Source of the DNA: VRUE01 sp963770315
Lineage (GTDB): Bacteria > Actinomycetota > Thermoleophilia > Solirubrobacterales > 70-9
Reading direction: 5' to 3'
Assembly (NCBI GenBank): GCA_963770315.1
Contig: CAVYPC010000002.1
Span: 620,001-684,000 of the forward strand
Length of the DNA stretch: 64,000 bases
Shown here: positions 1 through 7,154 of the stretch, one piece after another
Position numbering within the stretch: position 1 is the first letter of the stretch
Layout: each line of letters begins with the position of its first letter
The notes under the pieces: model-generated
Told to the model about the DNA's origin: nothing
The model's input: the letters and a program-made list of their open reading frames with translations, nothing else
Database searches by the model: none
Position numbers and translations under genes: made by a program

Positions 1-1
1 C

Positions 2-148
2 CTTGCCCAGCGCCACCGCCGAGCCCATGGCGGCATCGACGACGCCGACTACCTGATCGCCGCCACCGCGCTCCTGCTCGAGGCGGATCTGCTCACCACC
101 AACGTGCGCCACTTCCCGATGATCTCCGGGCTTGAGCCTGCCTACTGA
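2..148 (+). CDS. VapC-family PIN-domain toxin, C-terminal part only
   Basis: The reading frame is open from the window edge to TGA at 146-148, so the start lies outside. The 48 visible residues have the typical end of a PIN ribonuclease: an acidic site in DDADYLIAATAL, then a hydrophobic strand and LTTNVRHFPMI. In VapC proteins this region holds the third and fourth metal-binding acidic/polar positions and the T-x-N/D motif. The family cleaves RNA, often initiator tRNA, when its VapB partner is lost; that is family knowledge. Its antitoxin should lie just upstream, outside the window. The 207-862 vapBC pair follows within 60 bases, so modules are packed side by side. Family assignment is fairly sure; activity cannot be judged. 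Confidence 0.72.
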   Translation, partial: LAQRHRRAHGGIDDADYLIAATALLLEADLLTTNVRHFPMISGLEPAY

Positions 149-171
149 GTACCCAACGGCGACGCCGGTCG

Positions 172-199
172 TTGGGGAGCTGCGGTGATGCTTTATACT
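172..199 (+). promoter_or_regulatory. Promoter of vapB, probably leaderless
   Basis: A -10 hexamer TATACT lies at 194-199, only 7 nt before the ATG at 207. A poor -35 candidate, TTGGGG at 172-177, sits 16 bp upstream. There is no Shine-Dalgarno sequence, so the mRNA probably starts at or near the initiation codon. Confidence 0.5.
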
Positions 200-206
200 G
201 ATGCAC

Positions 207-404
207 ATGACCCGCACCACGGTTGATGTAGACGACCTCGCTCTTGATGCTGCGCGCCGGGAGCTGGAGACCAAGGGCCTCAGCGAGACGGTCAACGCGG
301 CGCTGCGTGATGTCGCTCGCCGCCGGGCGCTGAAGGGTTTCGACGTTGTTCGGGACGTGGACGGCACTCCGCAGGAAGTTGCTGCCGGTCGCGAGCGCAA
401 CTGA
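207..404 (+). CDS. VapB-type antitoxin
   Basis: A 65-residue protein beginning MTRTTVDVDDLALDAARREL. This is the N-terminal ribbon-helix-helix pattern of VapB antitoxins, which bind their own promoter as dimers. The C-terminal half, ending in FDVVRDVDGTPQEVAAG, should be the extended toxin-wrapping segment. The gene ends 5 bp before the GTG start of a PIN toxin, the normal antitoxin-first layout. ATG207 is preferred over in-frame ATG201 because the -10 box ends 7 nt before it and the ribbon-helix-helix pattern begins there. Its tail is repeated at the C-terminus of the unrelated 426-residue protein at 2743-4023. Confidence 0.8.
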   Translation: MTRTTVDVDDLALDAARRELETKGLSETVNAALRDVARRRALKGFDVVRDVDGTPQEVAAGRERN

Positions 405-409
405 GCTCC

Positions 410-862
410 GTGGCTGACCTGCTGCTGCCTCAGCTCGATCGACCGGCACTCTTCGATACCGGCGCTTGGACCTGGGTGCGCGATCGCCGCTTTCCGGAGC
501 TCGCGACGTGGTTCAACGCCGCGGTCGAAGCTGGCCTGGTCCTGGTCTGCGACCTCGTCATCCTCGAGCTGACCCGCCTCGCCCCCAACGAGCAGCGGGC
601 ACGGGAGGTGGTTGGCCGCCTTGCCGTCTTCGAGGCGATCCCGATGCCCGCAGGGGTTTGGGCTCGGGCGCGCGAAACTCAGTTGGCGCTGGCGAGCACC
701 GGCGACCATCGCCGTGTTCCCCCTGCCGATCTTTTGTTGGCCGCGGCAGCCGAAGAGTCCGGCGTGGCGCTCGTGCACTACGACCGTGATTACGAGCGGA
801 TCGCTACAGCGAGCGAACTTAGCCAAAAGTGGCTCGCCCCCGACGGAGCGCTGGCTTCTTAA
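410..862 (+). CDS. VapC-type PIN-domain ribonuclease toxin
   Basis: A 150-residue PIN domain starting with GTG five bases after the vapB stop, so the two are likely co-translated. The acidic residues expected for Mg-dependent RNA cleavage are present: D16 in LFDTGAW, E53 in VILELTR, D107 in PPADLLLAAAAE and D125/D127 in VHYDRDYERI. Length and motif spacing match full-length VapC. It should cleave a specific RNA when free and form an inactive complex with VapB; the RNA target cannot be read from sequence. No frameshift or missing residue was seen, so the module looks functional. Confidence 0.85.
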   Translation: MADLLLPQLDRPALFDTGAWTWVRDRRFPELATWFNAAVEAGLVLVCDLVILELTRLAPNEQRAREVVGRLAVFEAIPMPAGVWARARETQLALASTGDHRRVPPADLLLAAAAEESGVALVHYDRDYERIATASELSQKWLAPDGALAS

Positions 863-877
863 GGGACGCCGGGCACC

Positions 878-1418
878 TCACGATCCCGCCAGTCGCACTG
901 ACGCTGCTGAGGCGGTTGGGAACCGTCGGTAGGGTCGGCCAACGCGGTCGAGACTCCGCTCCAGTATCAGGTCGTAGTTGAAGGAAACGACGACGTCGCG
1001 GGGGTGCAGGCGCCGGGCGAACTCGAGGTGGAGGTCGGGGATCGCCTCTTCCCGCGACGTCGTCAGATGTAGAACTCGACCAATGCCCCCATCGCATGAG
1101 GAACTGGTCGCGATTGCCCTCCTCAGACCAGGTGTCGGAGCCGAGGAGGCCGAACGCGTGGCGATAGTCGAGATAGGCCGCAAAATCCTCGATGTCGATG
1201 TGTTCAGGGGTATGGCCTGTCGTCGCTCGCATGTAGTCGAGATAGCGGGGATCGAGCGATGCAGATGAGTCTCCTGGTCCGTAAAAGTTCGCAACTCCGC
1301 AAGAACCTGATCGAGCAACTCAGTGGAGAGCGGTAGACCGGCGGGCTTGGAAAAGCCGGCCCCAAGAAAGATCAGCCGAGGTGGTGACGCGGCTCTCCCA
1401 TCAGACGAACTCTTTCAT
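878..1418 (-). pseudogene. Decayed SIR2-like domain protein (SIR2_2 type)
   Basis: Read on the minus strand from ATG at 1418, preceded by GGAGAT. Joining frames rebuilds a SIR2-family N-terminus: MKEFVDG, then RLIFLGAGFSKPAGLPLST with the Rossmann GAGxS motif. Later segments include HIDIEDFAAYLDYRHAFGLL, RDQFLMRWG and DVVVSFNYDLILERSLDRVG, ending near PYRRFP. At least three frame changes are needed: near codon 6 (GTCTGAT), near 1260, and at the G/C run near 1090. The 3' end is truncated close to the vapC stop. Such SIR2-like proteins are often NAD-depleting antiphage effectors; that role is family knowledge. This copy should be non-functional. Confidence 0.65.
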
Positions 1419-1530
1419 CCGAAGGAGATCTCCATGTGGGCATTCTCGCAAGCGCTCAAGAGGCGAATGACTTCAGCAAGTCAGTGAGCGCAGATCTTGC
1501 GGGGGCAGGCTAGTGCTCAGGTCTCGAACG
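1419..1530. other. Intergenic remnant, nothing recognised
   Basis: Between the SIR2-like relic and the end of the RES toxin gene I see no convincing gene or RNA. It contains the GGAGATCTCC palindrome that forms the relic's ribosome-binding region. It is probably degraded accessory DNA. Confidence 0.4.
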
Positions 1531-2055
1531 TTAGGTCTGCAGGCCCGTCGGTGGTGGGGGAGGCTCGGCGATCCGGCTGGGAGGGGGTACGGGTTCCACC
1601 CCGCGGACTCCGTCCGCGTCCCGAAAGAGGCAAAGGACTTTCCCCTCGGGTCGAGCGGCACTCGCCGCGAGGAGCCCAGCCCAACCCTCCTTCCACAGCA
1701 GCTCGCCGAGGCGCTGAAAGGCGGGCCATGACCGTCGACCGGGAGTTGGGGGGGAAAGGCCCACCGTGGCAAGTCGCTCGGGGGTGGAGAGATCAGCGAC
1801 CTCGACCTCGACCTGCCAGGTCCAAAGCTCACGGGGCATCTGCGCGAGCGGCGGGATCATGCGTTCGGCCAGGTGTCGGTACCACTCGGCCCACACAGTC
1901 TCCGCGCTGTCGGCGAGATAGAGGGCATCGACTACGTCGCCCCGCTGCCAGCGGTTGTCGGGTGGGGGTTCTCGAACCGGGAGGGGAGGCGAGCCAGGAT
2001 AGGTGTGCTTGAGCCAGCGGCCGCCAACGGCAATCGCCGCTACGTCGGCGCCCAC
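1531..2055 (-). CDS. RES-domain toxin of an Xre-RES module
   Basis: A 174-residue RES-domain protein. Recognisable features are an early Arg-Trp (GGRWLKHTY), the segment ALYLADSAETVWAEWYRHL with the conserved Tyr and Glu, and a long Trp-rich middle. RES toxins are ADP-ribosyl/NAD-degrading enzymes that deplete NAD+ and stop growth; this is established for MbcT-like members. The ATG at 2055 lies one base after the antitoxin stop, so translation is coupled. The C-terminal Pro-rich tail (PVPPPSRIAEPPPPPTG) is unusual and may be poorly conserved read-through. Function is inferred from domain and context. Confidence 0.75.
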   Translation of the reverse strand: MGADVAAIAVGGRWLKHTYPGSPPLPVREPPPDNRWQRGDVVDALYLADSAETVWAEWYRHLAERMIPPLAQMPRELWTWQVEVEVADLSTPERLATVGLSPPTPGRRSWPAFQRLGELLWKEGWAGLLAASAARPEGKVLCLFRDADGVRGVEPVPPPSRIAEPPPPPTGLQT

Positions 2056-2056
2056 T

Positions 2057-2395
2057 TCAGACTGCGCCGGGGTCCTCGAGGCCTGAGATCAGCCGCGCTA
2101 CGGCGCGGTAGTCACCGGCGGCGATCCGCTCGATCGGCTTGTCCTCGTCAAGGGCGGGTATTGGCTTGTTCAGCCACACCGGGATGTAGGTAGGGCGGAT
2201 GACTCGGGCGAGGCGCTCAACCAACGAGGAGAGCTCCGCCAGTCGATCGGCGCGTGATCCGCTTGGGGCGCTGCGGCCGGCAAGCCATTCGCGCACGGTG
2301 CTCGGCGCAGCTCCAGTGGCGCGAGCGATCTCGCGATCTGAGAGGTGGCCGGTGTCGTGGACGTGAATCGCCTCTTCGGCGTAGGCGGTGGTCAT
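2057..2395 (-). CDS. Xre/MbcA/ParS-type antitoxin
   Basis: A 112-residue protein with an N-terminal helix-turn-helix (LSDREIARATGAAPSTVREW) and a C-terminal domain of the MbcA/ParS/Xre type: PVWLNKPIPALDEDKPIERI and AVARLISGLEDPGAV. This C-terminal domain normally occludes the NAD site of RES toxins, while the HTH autoregulates the operon. The gene precedes the RES gene by a single base. A consensus-like -10 box, TACAAT at 2402-2407 on the minus strand, ends 6 nt before the ATG with no Shine-Dalgarno sequence, suggesting a leaderless mRNA. Confidence 0.8.
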   Translation of the reverse strand: MTTAYAEEAIHVHDTGHLSDREIARATGAAPSTVREWLAGRSAPSGSRADRLAELSSLVERLARVIRPTYIPVWLNKPIPALDEDKPIERIAAGDYRAVARLISGLEDPGAV

Positions 2396-2401
2396 GGTGA
2401 G

Positions 2402-2407
2402 ATTGTA
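2402..2407 (-). promoter_or_regulatory. -10 box of the xre-res operon
   Basis: TACAAT on the minus strand, separated from the antitoxin ATG by 6 nt. It fits the window-wide leaderless pattern. I see no good -35 element at the expected distance. Confidence 0.45.
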
Positions 2408-2461
2408 GCGCTCCGGCGCTATTTCGACAGGATTCCGTCCTCTTGCCCTTCGTTCGCCGGA

Positions 2462-2635
2462 CTATCCCGAACGAAGTCCGGCGACGACAAGCGCTGCAGC
2501 GACGAGCACCCCGATCGCGGCGCTCGGAACCCCAAGGGCCCTGGCGGCGTTGGCATTTGCCCTGTGGCTGGCGATCGTCAGTCCAATCGCGAGGGCGAAT
2601 GCGGGGGCAGGCTTTCGTAGCGCGCTGGAATCCAT
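2462..2635 (-). CDS. Small hydrophobic protein, 57 residues, unknown
   Basis: An ATG at 2635 is preceded 6 nt upstream by a strong Shine-Dalgarno sequence, AAGGAAGG, and opens a 57-codon frame ending in TAG. The product begins MDSSALRKPAPAFALAIGLT and ends with a membrane-like segment, SAAIGVLVAAALVVAGLR. It resembles a single-pass membrane peptide. It lies between the xre-res operon and the divergent 426-residue gene. Support comes from the ribosome-binding site and composition only; no family was recognised. It could be a small hydrophobic toxin or membrane anchor, but the sequence does not decide. Confidence 0.45.
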   Translation of the reverse strand: MDSSALRKPAPAFALAIGLTIASHRANANAARALGVPSAAIGVLVAAALVVAGLRSG

Positions 2636-2742
2636 GTCGAACCTTCCTTTTCGGGCGTCGCGGGGTGTGGCGCGACGCGATTTTCCGGAATGGTAGGAAG
2701 GGAGAATGCGAGCCCATGCAGGCCGCCGCGTAGCCTGTAAGA

Positions 2743-4023
2743 GTGGACGGTGAAGAGGATCTCAAAGGATGGGAAACGCGAGATGAGCTGTTGGCGGTCG
2801 CGGCCGCCGAGGGGTTTCCGCTCAGTGGCAGCCAGCTGCCCCGCATGCACCGGGCCGGGTTGATCGACCGGCCGGTCACCCGGTCCTTGGGTCGGGGCCG
2901 AGGAAAAGCTTCTCTGTATCCACCCGGAACCCGGGATCGGCTCAAACGGGTGCTCGAGGTTCGACGAGAGATCCGCAGCTTCGAGGAGATCAGCTGGCGG
3001 CTCTGGTGGGAAGACGGTGGCCCGATTCCTAAAGTCGTCCGAGCTCGCCTGCTTTGCGTCGCGAGTGACTGGGAACGGGACCGTGAGGAATTGTCCCGGC
3101 TCCTCGGAGGCGAGGATATGGGTGATCCAGCCGCCGAGGCCGAGATGGATGCCGCCTACAAGGGCCTTGAAGTCGATCGAGCGCCGGCTGCCCTCGGGAG
3201 GGTCAGGCGAAACGTTGGCCGTTCTGAGTTTGCGACCGTCTTCCGGGTCTTCGCCGAGGTCGCGAGCGGACGCTTCGAGGGCTTTGCCGACGCGGAGCGC
3301 CCGGACGAGGAAAGCCGCGGGGGTCTCTTCGAGCGCGCCCTTGGAATCGACCGGGCTCGGGTCGACCACCTCGCCGAATCCGAGCCGTGGTTTGAGGGCA
3401 GCTCCGAGCAGGACATGCTGAGTCTGTCGGCCGCAATCGGCGAAAGATCCCTCGCGGATCTCGCCGACGCGGCGGATGTGGACCTGGATGCTGCGCGGCA
3501 AGAGATCCGCGGGTTTTGGCGCTCGGTCTTAGTCGGGACTTCGGTAGTTGAGCGGATCTTCGGCTCGGCCGCATTCGGCTTCGGAACCGTGAGCGCCGTG
3601 TTTCGGGGTCAGCCGCGCGGGGGCGAGGCCTTCTTCCTCCTCATGTGGCTGGCCCTACGGGAGGATCCCCGGCTCCGAGAGGGGATGGCTGAGTACGCCT
3701 CGGTGGAGGCGGATGCGCCGGCCCTCGAAACTATCTACAACGTATTCGTCGAATGGCGCGAGGCGATACCGGCCTTTGCCGAGGTGCTGAGCGACGAGTC
3801 GCTCGCCGCTGCGCTCAAAGACCGGTCGGAGAAGGAGCGCTTCGATGAAGCGTTTGGGCGCCTCTGGGAAGAGCATGCGACGGAGGTCGAGCGGTTCCTC
3901 ATCCACCATCCCGAGCTCGCATCGGCGATGCAGGTCTTCGAAACGGAATTCGATGTCGTTCGCGATGTCTACGGAACTCCCGAGGAGGTTGCAACCGGCC
4001 GGGAGCGCTACCCGGCTCCGTAG
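2743..4023 (+). CDS. MerR-like HTH protein with a VapB-like C-terminal tail
   Basis: A 426-residue protein starting with GTG. A -10-like TAGCCT at 2731-2736 ends 6 nt before the start, so it is probably leaderless. Residues ~25-100 resemble a MerR-type winged helix: LSGSQLPRMHRAGLIDRP, a basic wing GRGRGKASLYPPGT, then a helical linker ending EISWRLWWEDGG. Residues ~100-400 are mostly helical and unrecognised. The last ~25 residues, FDVVRDVYGTPEEVATGRER, closely match the tail of the VapB at 207-404, so the protein may carry a toxin-binding peptide. It is followed by a Phd-PIN pair after 64 bp. DNA binding is likely; the overall role is unknown. Confidence 0.6.
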   Translation: MDGEEDLKGWETRDELLAVAAAEGFPLSGSQLPRMHRAGLIDRPVTRSLGRGRGKASLYPPGTRDRLKRVLEVRREIRSFEEISWRLWWEDGGPIPKVVRARLLCVASDWERDREELSRLLGGEDMGDPAAEAEMDAAYKGLEVDRAPAALGRVRRNVGRSEFATVFRVFAEVASGRFEGFADAERPDEESRGGLFERALGIDRARVDHLAESEPWFEGSSEQDMLSLSAAIGERSLADLADAADVDLDAARQEIRGFWRSVLVGTSVVERIFGSAAFGFGTVSAVFRGQPRGGEAFFLLMWLALREDPRLREGMAEYASVEADAPALETIYNVFVEWREAIPAFAEVLSDESLAAALKDRSEKERFDEAFGRLWEEHATEVERFLIHHPELASAMQVFETEFDVVRDVYGTPEEVATGRERYPAP

Positions 4024-4075
4024 CTTCCAGGGGAAGCGGTCGGCTCGACCCAGGGAGCCTTTTCCATGTAGCTGC

Positions 4076-4081
4076 TAAAGT
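4076..4081 (+). promoter_or_regulatory. -10 box of the phd-PIN operon
   Basis: TAAAGT lies 6 nt upstream of the ATG at 4088, with no Shine-Dalgarno sequence between. The identical hexamer at the same spacing precedes pckG. It predicts a leaderless antitoxin mRNA. Confidence 0.45.
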
Positions 4082-4087
4082 TGCCGT

Positions 4088-4360
4088 ATGACGCTACATC
4101 AGTCTCAGAGCGAAGTTGGAGTCCGCGAGCTGCACGATCGCCTCAGCGAGTACCTGGAGCGAGTGGAGGGGGGAGGCGAGGTGGTCGTCACCCGTCGCGG
4201 GCGGCCCGTCGCTCGCTTGAGTGGGCTCGGCGAGCGACCGCTCGAGGCTCTCGCGTGCCGTGGCCTGGTGCGAATGCCGCAGGGGCCGCGTTCTTCGCGT
4301 GCCGCGCAGGTGAAGGGCGCCGGTTCGGTCTCCGACCTCGTCTCCGAGCAGCGCGCCTGA
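4088..4360 (+). CDS. Phd/YefM-family antitoxin
   Basis: A 90-residue protein whose first 45 residues match the Phd/YefM fold: VGVRELHDRLSEYLERVEGG followed by VVVTRRGRPVARL, the strand-helix core that dimerises and binds operator DNA. The remainder is a less conserved, probably disordered toxin-binding tail. The TGA at 4358-4360 overlaps the likely first codon of the PIN toxin. Antitoxin-first order and coupling support a type II toxin-antitoxin operon that represses its own promoter. Confidence 0.78.
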   Translation: MTLHQSQSEVGVRELHDRLSEYLERVEGGGEVVVTRRGRPVARLSGLGERPLEALACRGLVRMPQGPRSSRAAQVKGAGSVSDLVSEQRA

Positions 4361-4779
4361 TCCTTTACTTCGATACCTCGGCGCTGGTCAAGCTCATCGT
4401 CGTCGAGGACGGCTCCGACTTGGCCGCCGAGCTTTGGGGCGGTGCCTATTCCGCAGCATCGAGCATCCTTGCCTACCCAGAGGGACGGGCCGCCCTGGCG
4501 GCCGCCAGGCGCCTAGATCGCCTTGGGGAGACGGAACACGGGCAGGCACTCGCGGCCTTCGAGGCGCTGTATACGGAGCTGGCGACGGTAGGCGTCGATC
4601 AAGAGCTCGCCCGTCGTGCCGGCGGGTATGCCGAAGATCTCGGGTTGCGCGGCTATGACGCTGTCCACCTTGCTACCGCACTCGAACTCGGTGACGAGGA
4701 AGTCGTTCTCGTCACCTGGGATCGGGATCTCGCTCGGGCGGCTGAACGCGCTGGGCTCGGAGTCGCTGGTCTCGACTAG
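4357..4779 (+). CDS. PIN-domain toxin partner of the Phd antitoxin
   Basis: The PIN domain begins ILYFDTSALVKLIVVEDG and contains AYPEGRAAL, GLRGYDAVHLATALEL and VLVTWDRDLARAA, which together supply the acidic quartet and the T-W-D motif of VapC-like ribonucleases. The frame stays open upstream, but homology starts exactly at the antitoxin stop and no ATG, GTG or TTG is near. CTG at 4357 overlaps the antitoxin TGA as CTGA, so a CTG start by translational coupling is proposed. That gives 140 residues, normal for the family. Domain assignment is strong; the start codon is uncertain. Confidence 0.72.
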   Translation: MILYFDTSALVKLIVVEDGSDLAAELWGGAYSAASSILAYPEGRAALAAARRLDRLGETEHGQALAAFEALYTELATVGVDQELARRAGGYAEDLGLRGYDAVHLATALELGDEEVVLVTWDRDLARAAERAGLGVAGLD

Positions 4780-4859
4780 CTCCGCGAGCAGGGAAGAATC
4801 TCCGCAAGCGCGACAGCAGCTGGCTGGCGCGAGGTCGCATTCGTTCTTCCCGAGCGGTT

Positions 4860-4999
4860 GGAGGCTTGCTCGCGAACGCGGCGTCCACTAAGGCGCTCTC
4901 GTTGCCTCCAGGTTCGTAGTCGGCGTAGTTCAGCGTCGTCCGAAGGTGTGGCGGAGGTCGTGGAAGCGGACCTTGCGCACCCCGGCTGTAGGCGCCGCC
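4860..4999 (-). pseudogene. C-terminal remnant of a tyrosine recombinase
   Basis: On the minus strand, immediately outside the IS21 left end, one frame reads GVRKVRFHDLRHTF, the HxxR box of a tyrosine recombinase. A shifted frame then gives TLNYADYEPGGNESALVDAA, the segment around the catalytic Tyr and C-terminus. Residues between the two boxes are deleted. This is the missing end of the integrase pseudogene at 7203-7991. The original gene was interrupted by the insertion element and also lost internal sequence, so it cannot be active. Confidence 0.65.
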
Positions 5000-5048
5000 T
5001 GAAAACTGGACCACCTGCGCCGGTCGAAAACTGACCCCCCTGGCGTGG
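5000..5048 (+). repeat. IS21 left terminal inverted repeat
   Basis: Imperfect inverted copy of 7155-7202. It contains two tandem motifs of the form GAAAACTG, at 5001 and 5026, probably multiple transposase-binding sites as in other IS21 ends. Confidence 0.75.
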
Positions 5049-5114
5049 GGCCGGAGTCATCCGGCCGGGTCTGGACGCTCGCCCGATCGAAGAGATCGAG
5101 GCGAGGAGGAGCGG

Positions 5115-6320
5115 GTGATCGACGTGGAGCACTGGGCGGAGATCAGGCGGATGCACTTCATCGACGGCGTCTCGATTCGGGAGATCCGCCGCCGTACGGG
5201 CTTGCACCGGGAAACAATCCGCCGCGCCCTTGCCGCAAAGGACCCGCCGGCCTATCGACGGCCGAAGGCGCCTTCGAAGCTCGACCCCTTCAAAGAAGAG
5301 ATCGAGCGCCTGTTGCGCTCCGATCACCGCATGCCCGCCACCCGCATCCGCGAGCTGATCGCAGAGCTGGGCTATGAGGGCGGCAAGACGATCCTCGACG
5401 ACCACCTGCGCGAGGTCAGACCGCGCTTTGCGCCCAGGCGCACCTACCAGCGCACCGTCTATCGCCCCGCAGAGATCTGCCAGTTCGACCTCTGGGAGCC
5501 GAGGGCCGAGATCCCGGTCGGCCACGGGCAGACGAGGCGGGGATGGGTCGTCACAAGCGCACTGGGCTTCTCGCGTGCCGGCGCCGGAGCGTTGATCTTC
5601 GCCAAGCAGGCTCCCGACATCCTCTGGGGCATGGGTCGCTGCCTGGCGAAGCTGGGCGCCCTGCCCGAAACCGCGGTCTGGGACCGCGAGGCGGCGATCG
5701 CCCCGAAAGGCAAGCCGACCGAGGCCTTCGCCACCTTTTGCGGCGCCCTGCCGCTCGGCTGGTCTATCTGCGAGGCCGCAGACCCCGAGTCCAAGGGCAT
5801 CCTCGAGCGCTCCCACCGCTTCTTGCGCTCCAACTTCGAACCGGGACGCAGCTTCGCCTCTCCCGAGCACTTCCAAGCCAGCCTCGACGAGTGGTTTGAG
5901 AATCGCGCCAATACCCGCCTTCACCGCGGCATCCGTGCCGTCCCCGCAGAGCGCCTGGCTGAGGAGCGCGAGCGGATGCGGCCACTGCCCGTGCAGATGC
6001 CCGACACCGACCGCCGCTTCGTCATGCGCGTGGCCCAGCAGCCCTATCTTCGTTTCGACACCAACGACTACTCCCTCGACCCGCGGGCGGCGGGGCGGCG
6101 CGTGGAGGTGCGCGTCAGCCAGCGCAAGCTCACAGCGATCGAGTTGGGCACCGGGGCGCTCGTCGCCTCCCACCAGCGTTCCTTCGCCCGGCACATCACC
6201 TTCACCGATCCCGCCCACCAGCAGCTGCTCGACCATCTTCGCGGCACCCGCCGCCGCGGGCCCCAGGTCGACGTCGAGCTGCGTTCTCTGGCGCGCTATG
6301 ACGAGCTGATCCCGGCATGA
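5115..6320 (+). CDS. istA: IS21-family transposase IstA
   Basis: A 401-residue DDE transposase. The GTG start is preceded by AGGAGGAG. An N-terminal helix-turn-helix (IREIRRRTGLHRETIRRALA, residues ~21-40) binds the element ends. The integrase core shows D125 (CQFDLWEP), D190 (AVWDREA) and E231 (SKGILERSHRFL), the expected DDE triad. Its last codon overlaps the istB ATG as ATGA, so the pair is translationally coupled, as in the family. IstA cuts and joins the ends while IstB assists target selection. No frameshift was seen, so it may be active. Confidence 0.9.
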   Translation: MIDVEHWAEIRRMHFIDGVSIREIRRRTGLHRETIRRALAAKDPPAYRRPKAPSKLDPFKEEIERLLRSDHRMPATRIRELIAELGYEGGKTILDDHLREVRPRFAPRRTYQRTVYRPAEICQFDLWEPRAEIPVGHGQTRRGWVVTSALGFSRAGAGALIFAKQAPDILWGMGRCLAKLGALPETAVWDREAAIAPKGKPTEAFATFCGALPLGWSICEAADPESKGILERSHRFLRSNFEPGRSFASPEHFQASLDEWFENRANTRLHRGIRAVPAERLAEERERMRPLPVQMPDTDRRFVMRVAQQPYLRFDTNDYSLDPRAAGRRVEVRVSQRKLTAIELGTGALVASHQRSFARHITFTDPAHQQLLDHLRGTRRRGPQVDVELRSLARYDELIPA

Positions 6321-7075
6321 CCAAGACTGCGGAGCTCACCCACCTCTTCCGGGCGCTGAAGATGCCGGCTGCAGCGAGGGCGCTCCCCAAGCTCGCCGAG
6401 CGTGCCCGTGAGGAGGAGTGGTCACACGAGCGCTTCTTGGAGGCGGTGCTCTCCACCGAGGTCTCCTCCAGGGAGTCCCACGGAGGGGAGAACCGGATCA
6501 AGGCTGCCCGCTTCCCGGCGCGCAAGACCCTGGAGGAGTTCGACTTCACCTTCCAGCGCACGGTGAAGAAGCAGGTGGTCGAGCACCTCGGCCAACTCGA
6601 CTTCCTGCACGGCAAAGAGAACGTGGTCCTCTTGGGTCCACCGGGAACCGGCAAGACGCACCTGGCGATCGCCCTCGGTATCCGCGCCTGCCTGGCCGGG
6701 CAGCGGGTGCAGTTCGCCACCGCGACGGAGTGGGTGGCGCGCCTGGGAGAGGCAAAGCGCCAGGGCAAGCTCGAGGAGGAGCTGCGCCGCTTGGGCTTCG
6801 TGCCCTTGATCGTGGTCGATGAGGTCGGCTATATCCCGTTCGATCCCGAGGCGGCAAACCTGATGTTCAGCCTGGTCTCAGCGCGCTATGAGCGCGCATC
6901 TTTGATCGTCACCTCGAACAAGCCCTTCAGCGCATGGGGTGAGATCTTCGGCGACGAAGTGGTTGCCGCGGCGATGATCGACCGCCTGGTCCACCACGCC
7001 GAGATCCTCGGCCTCAAGGGCGACAGCTACCGCTTGCGCGACAAGGACCTGGGCTCTCCGCCGCCCAGGGACTGA
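6317..7075 (+). CDS. istB: IS21-family helper ATPase IstB
   Basis: A 252-residue AAA+ ATPase. Walker A is GPPGTGKT (residues 107-114) and Walker B is LIVVDE (164-169), followed by a sensor region VTSNKPFSAWGE. IstB forms ATP-dependent filaments on DNA and regulates IstA; this is family knowledge. The ATG overlaps the istA stop by four bases. Downstream is about 80 bp of element DNA and then the right inverted repeat. The gene appears intact. Confidence 0.92.
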   Translation: MTKTAELTHLFRALKMPAAARALPKLAERAREEEWSHERFLEAVLSTEVSSRESHGGENRIKAARFPARKTLEEFDFTFQRTVKKQVVEHLGQLDFLHGKENVVLLGPPGTGKTHLAIALGIRACLAGQRVQFATATEWVARLGEAKRQGKLEEELRRLGFVPLIVVDEVGYIPFDPEAANLMFSLVSARYERASLIVTSNKPFSAWGEIFGDEVVAAAMIDRLVHHAEILGLKGDSYRLRDKDLGSPPPRD

Positions 7076-7154
7076 GCGCTCCCGCCTGCTCCGCCTCGCC
7101 CTACGGGCTCGTCTCCGCAGGCGGGACCTTGACCTCAGGCCGATCTCTTCCCGA

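Noticed and set aside
4081..4779. A 232-residue version of the PIN toxin
   Set aside because: The first ~92 codons overlap the Phd antitoxin in another frame and show no PIN homology. The domain begins at ~4357.
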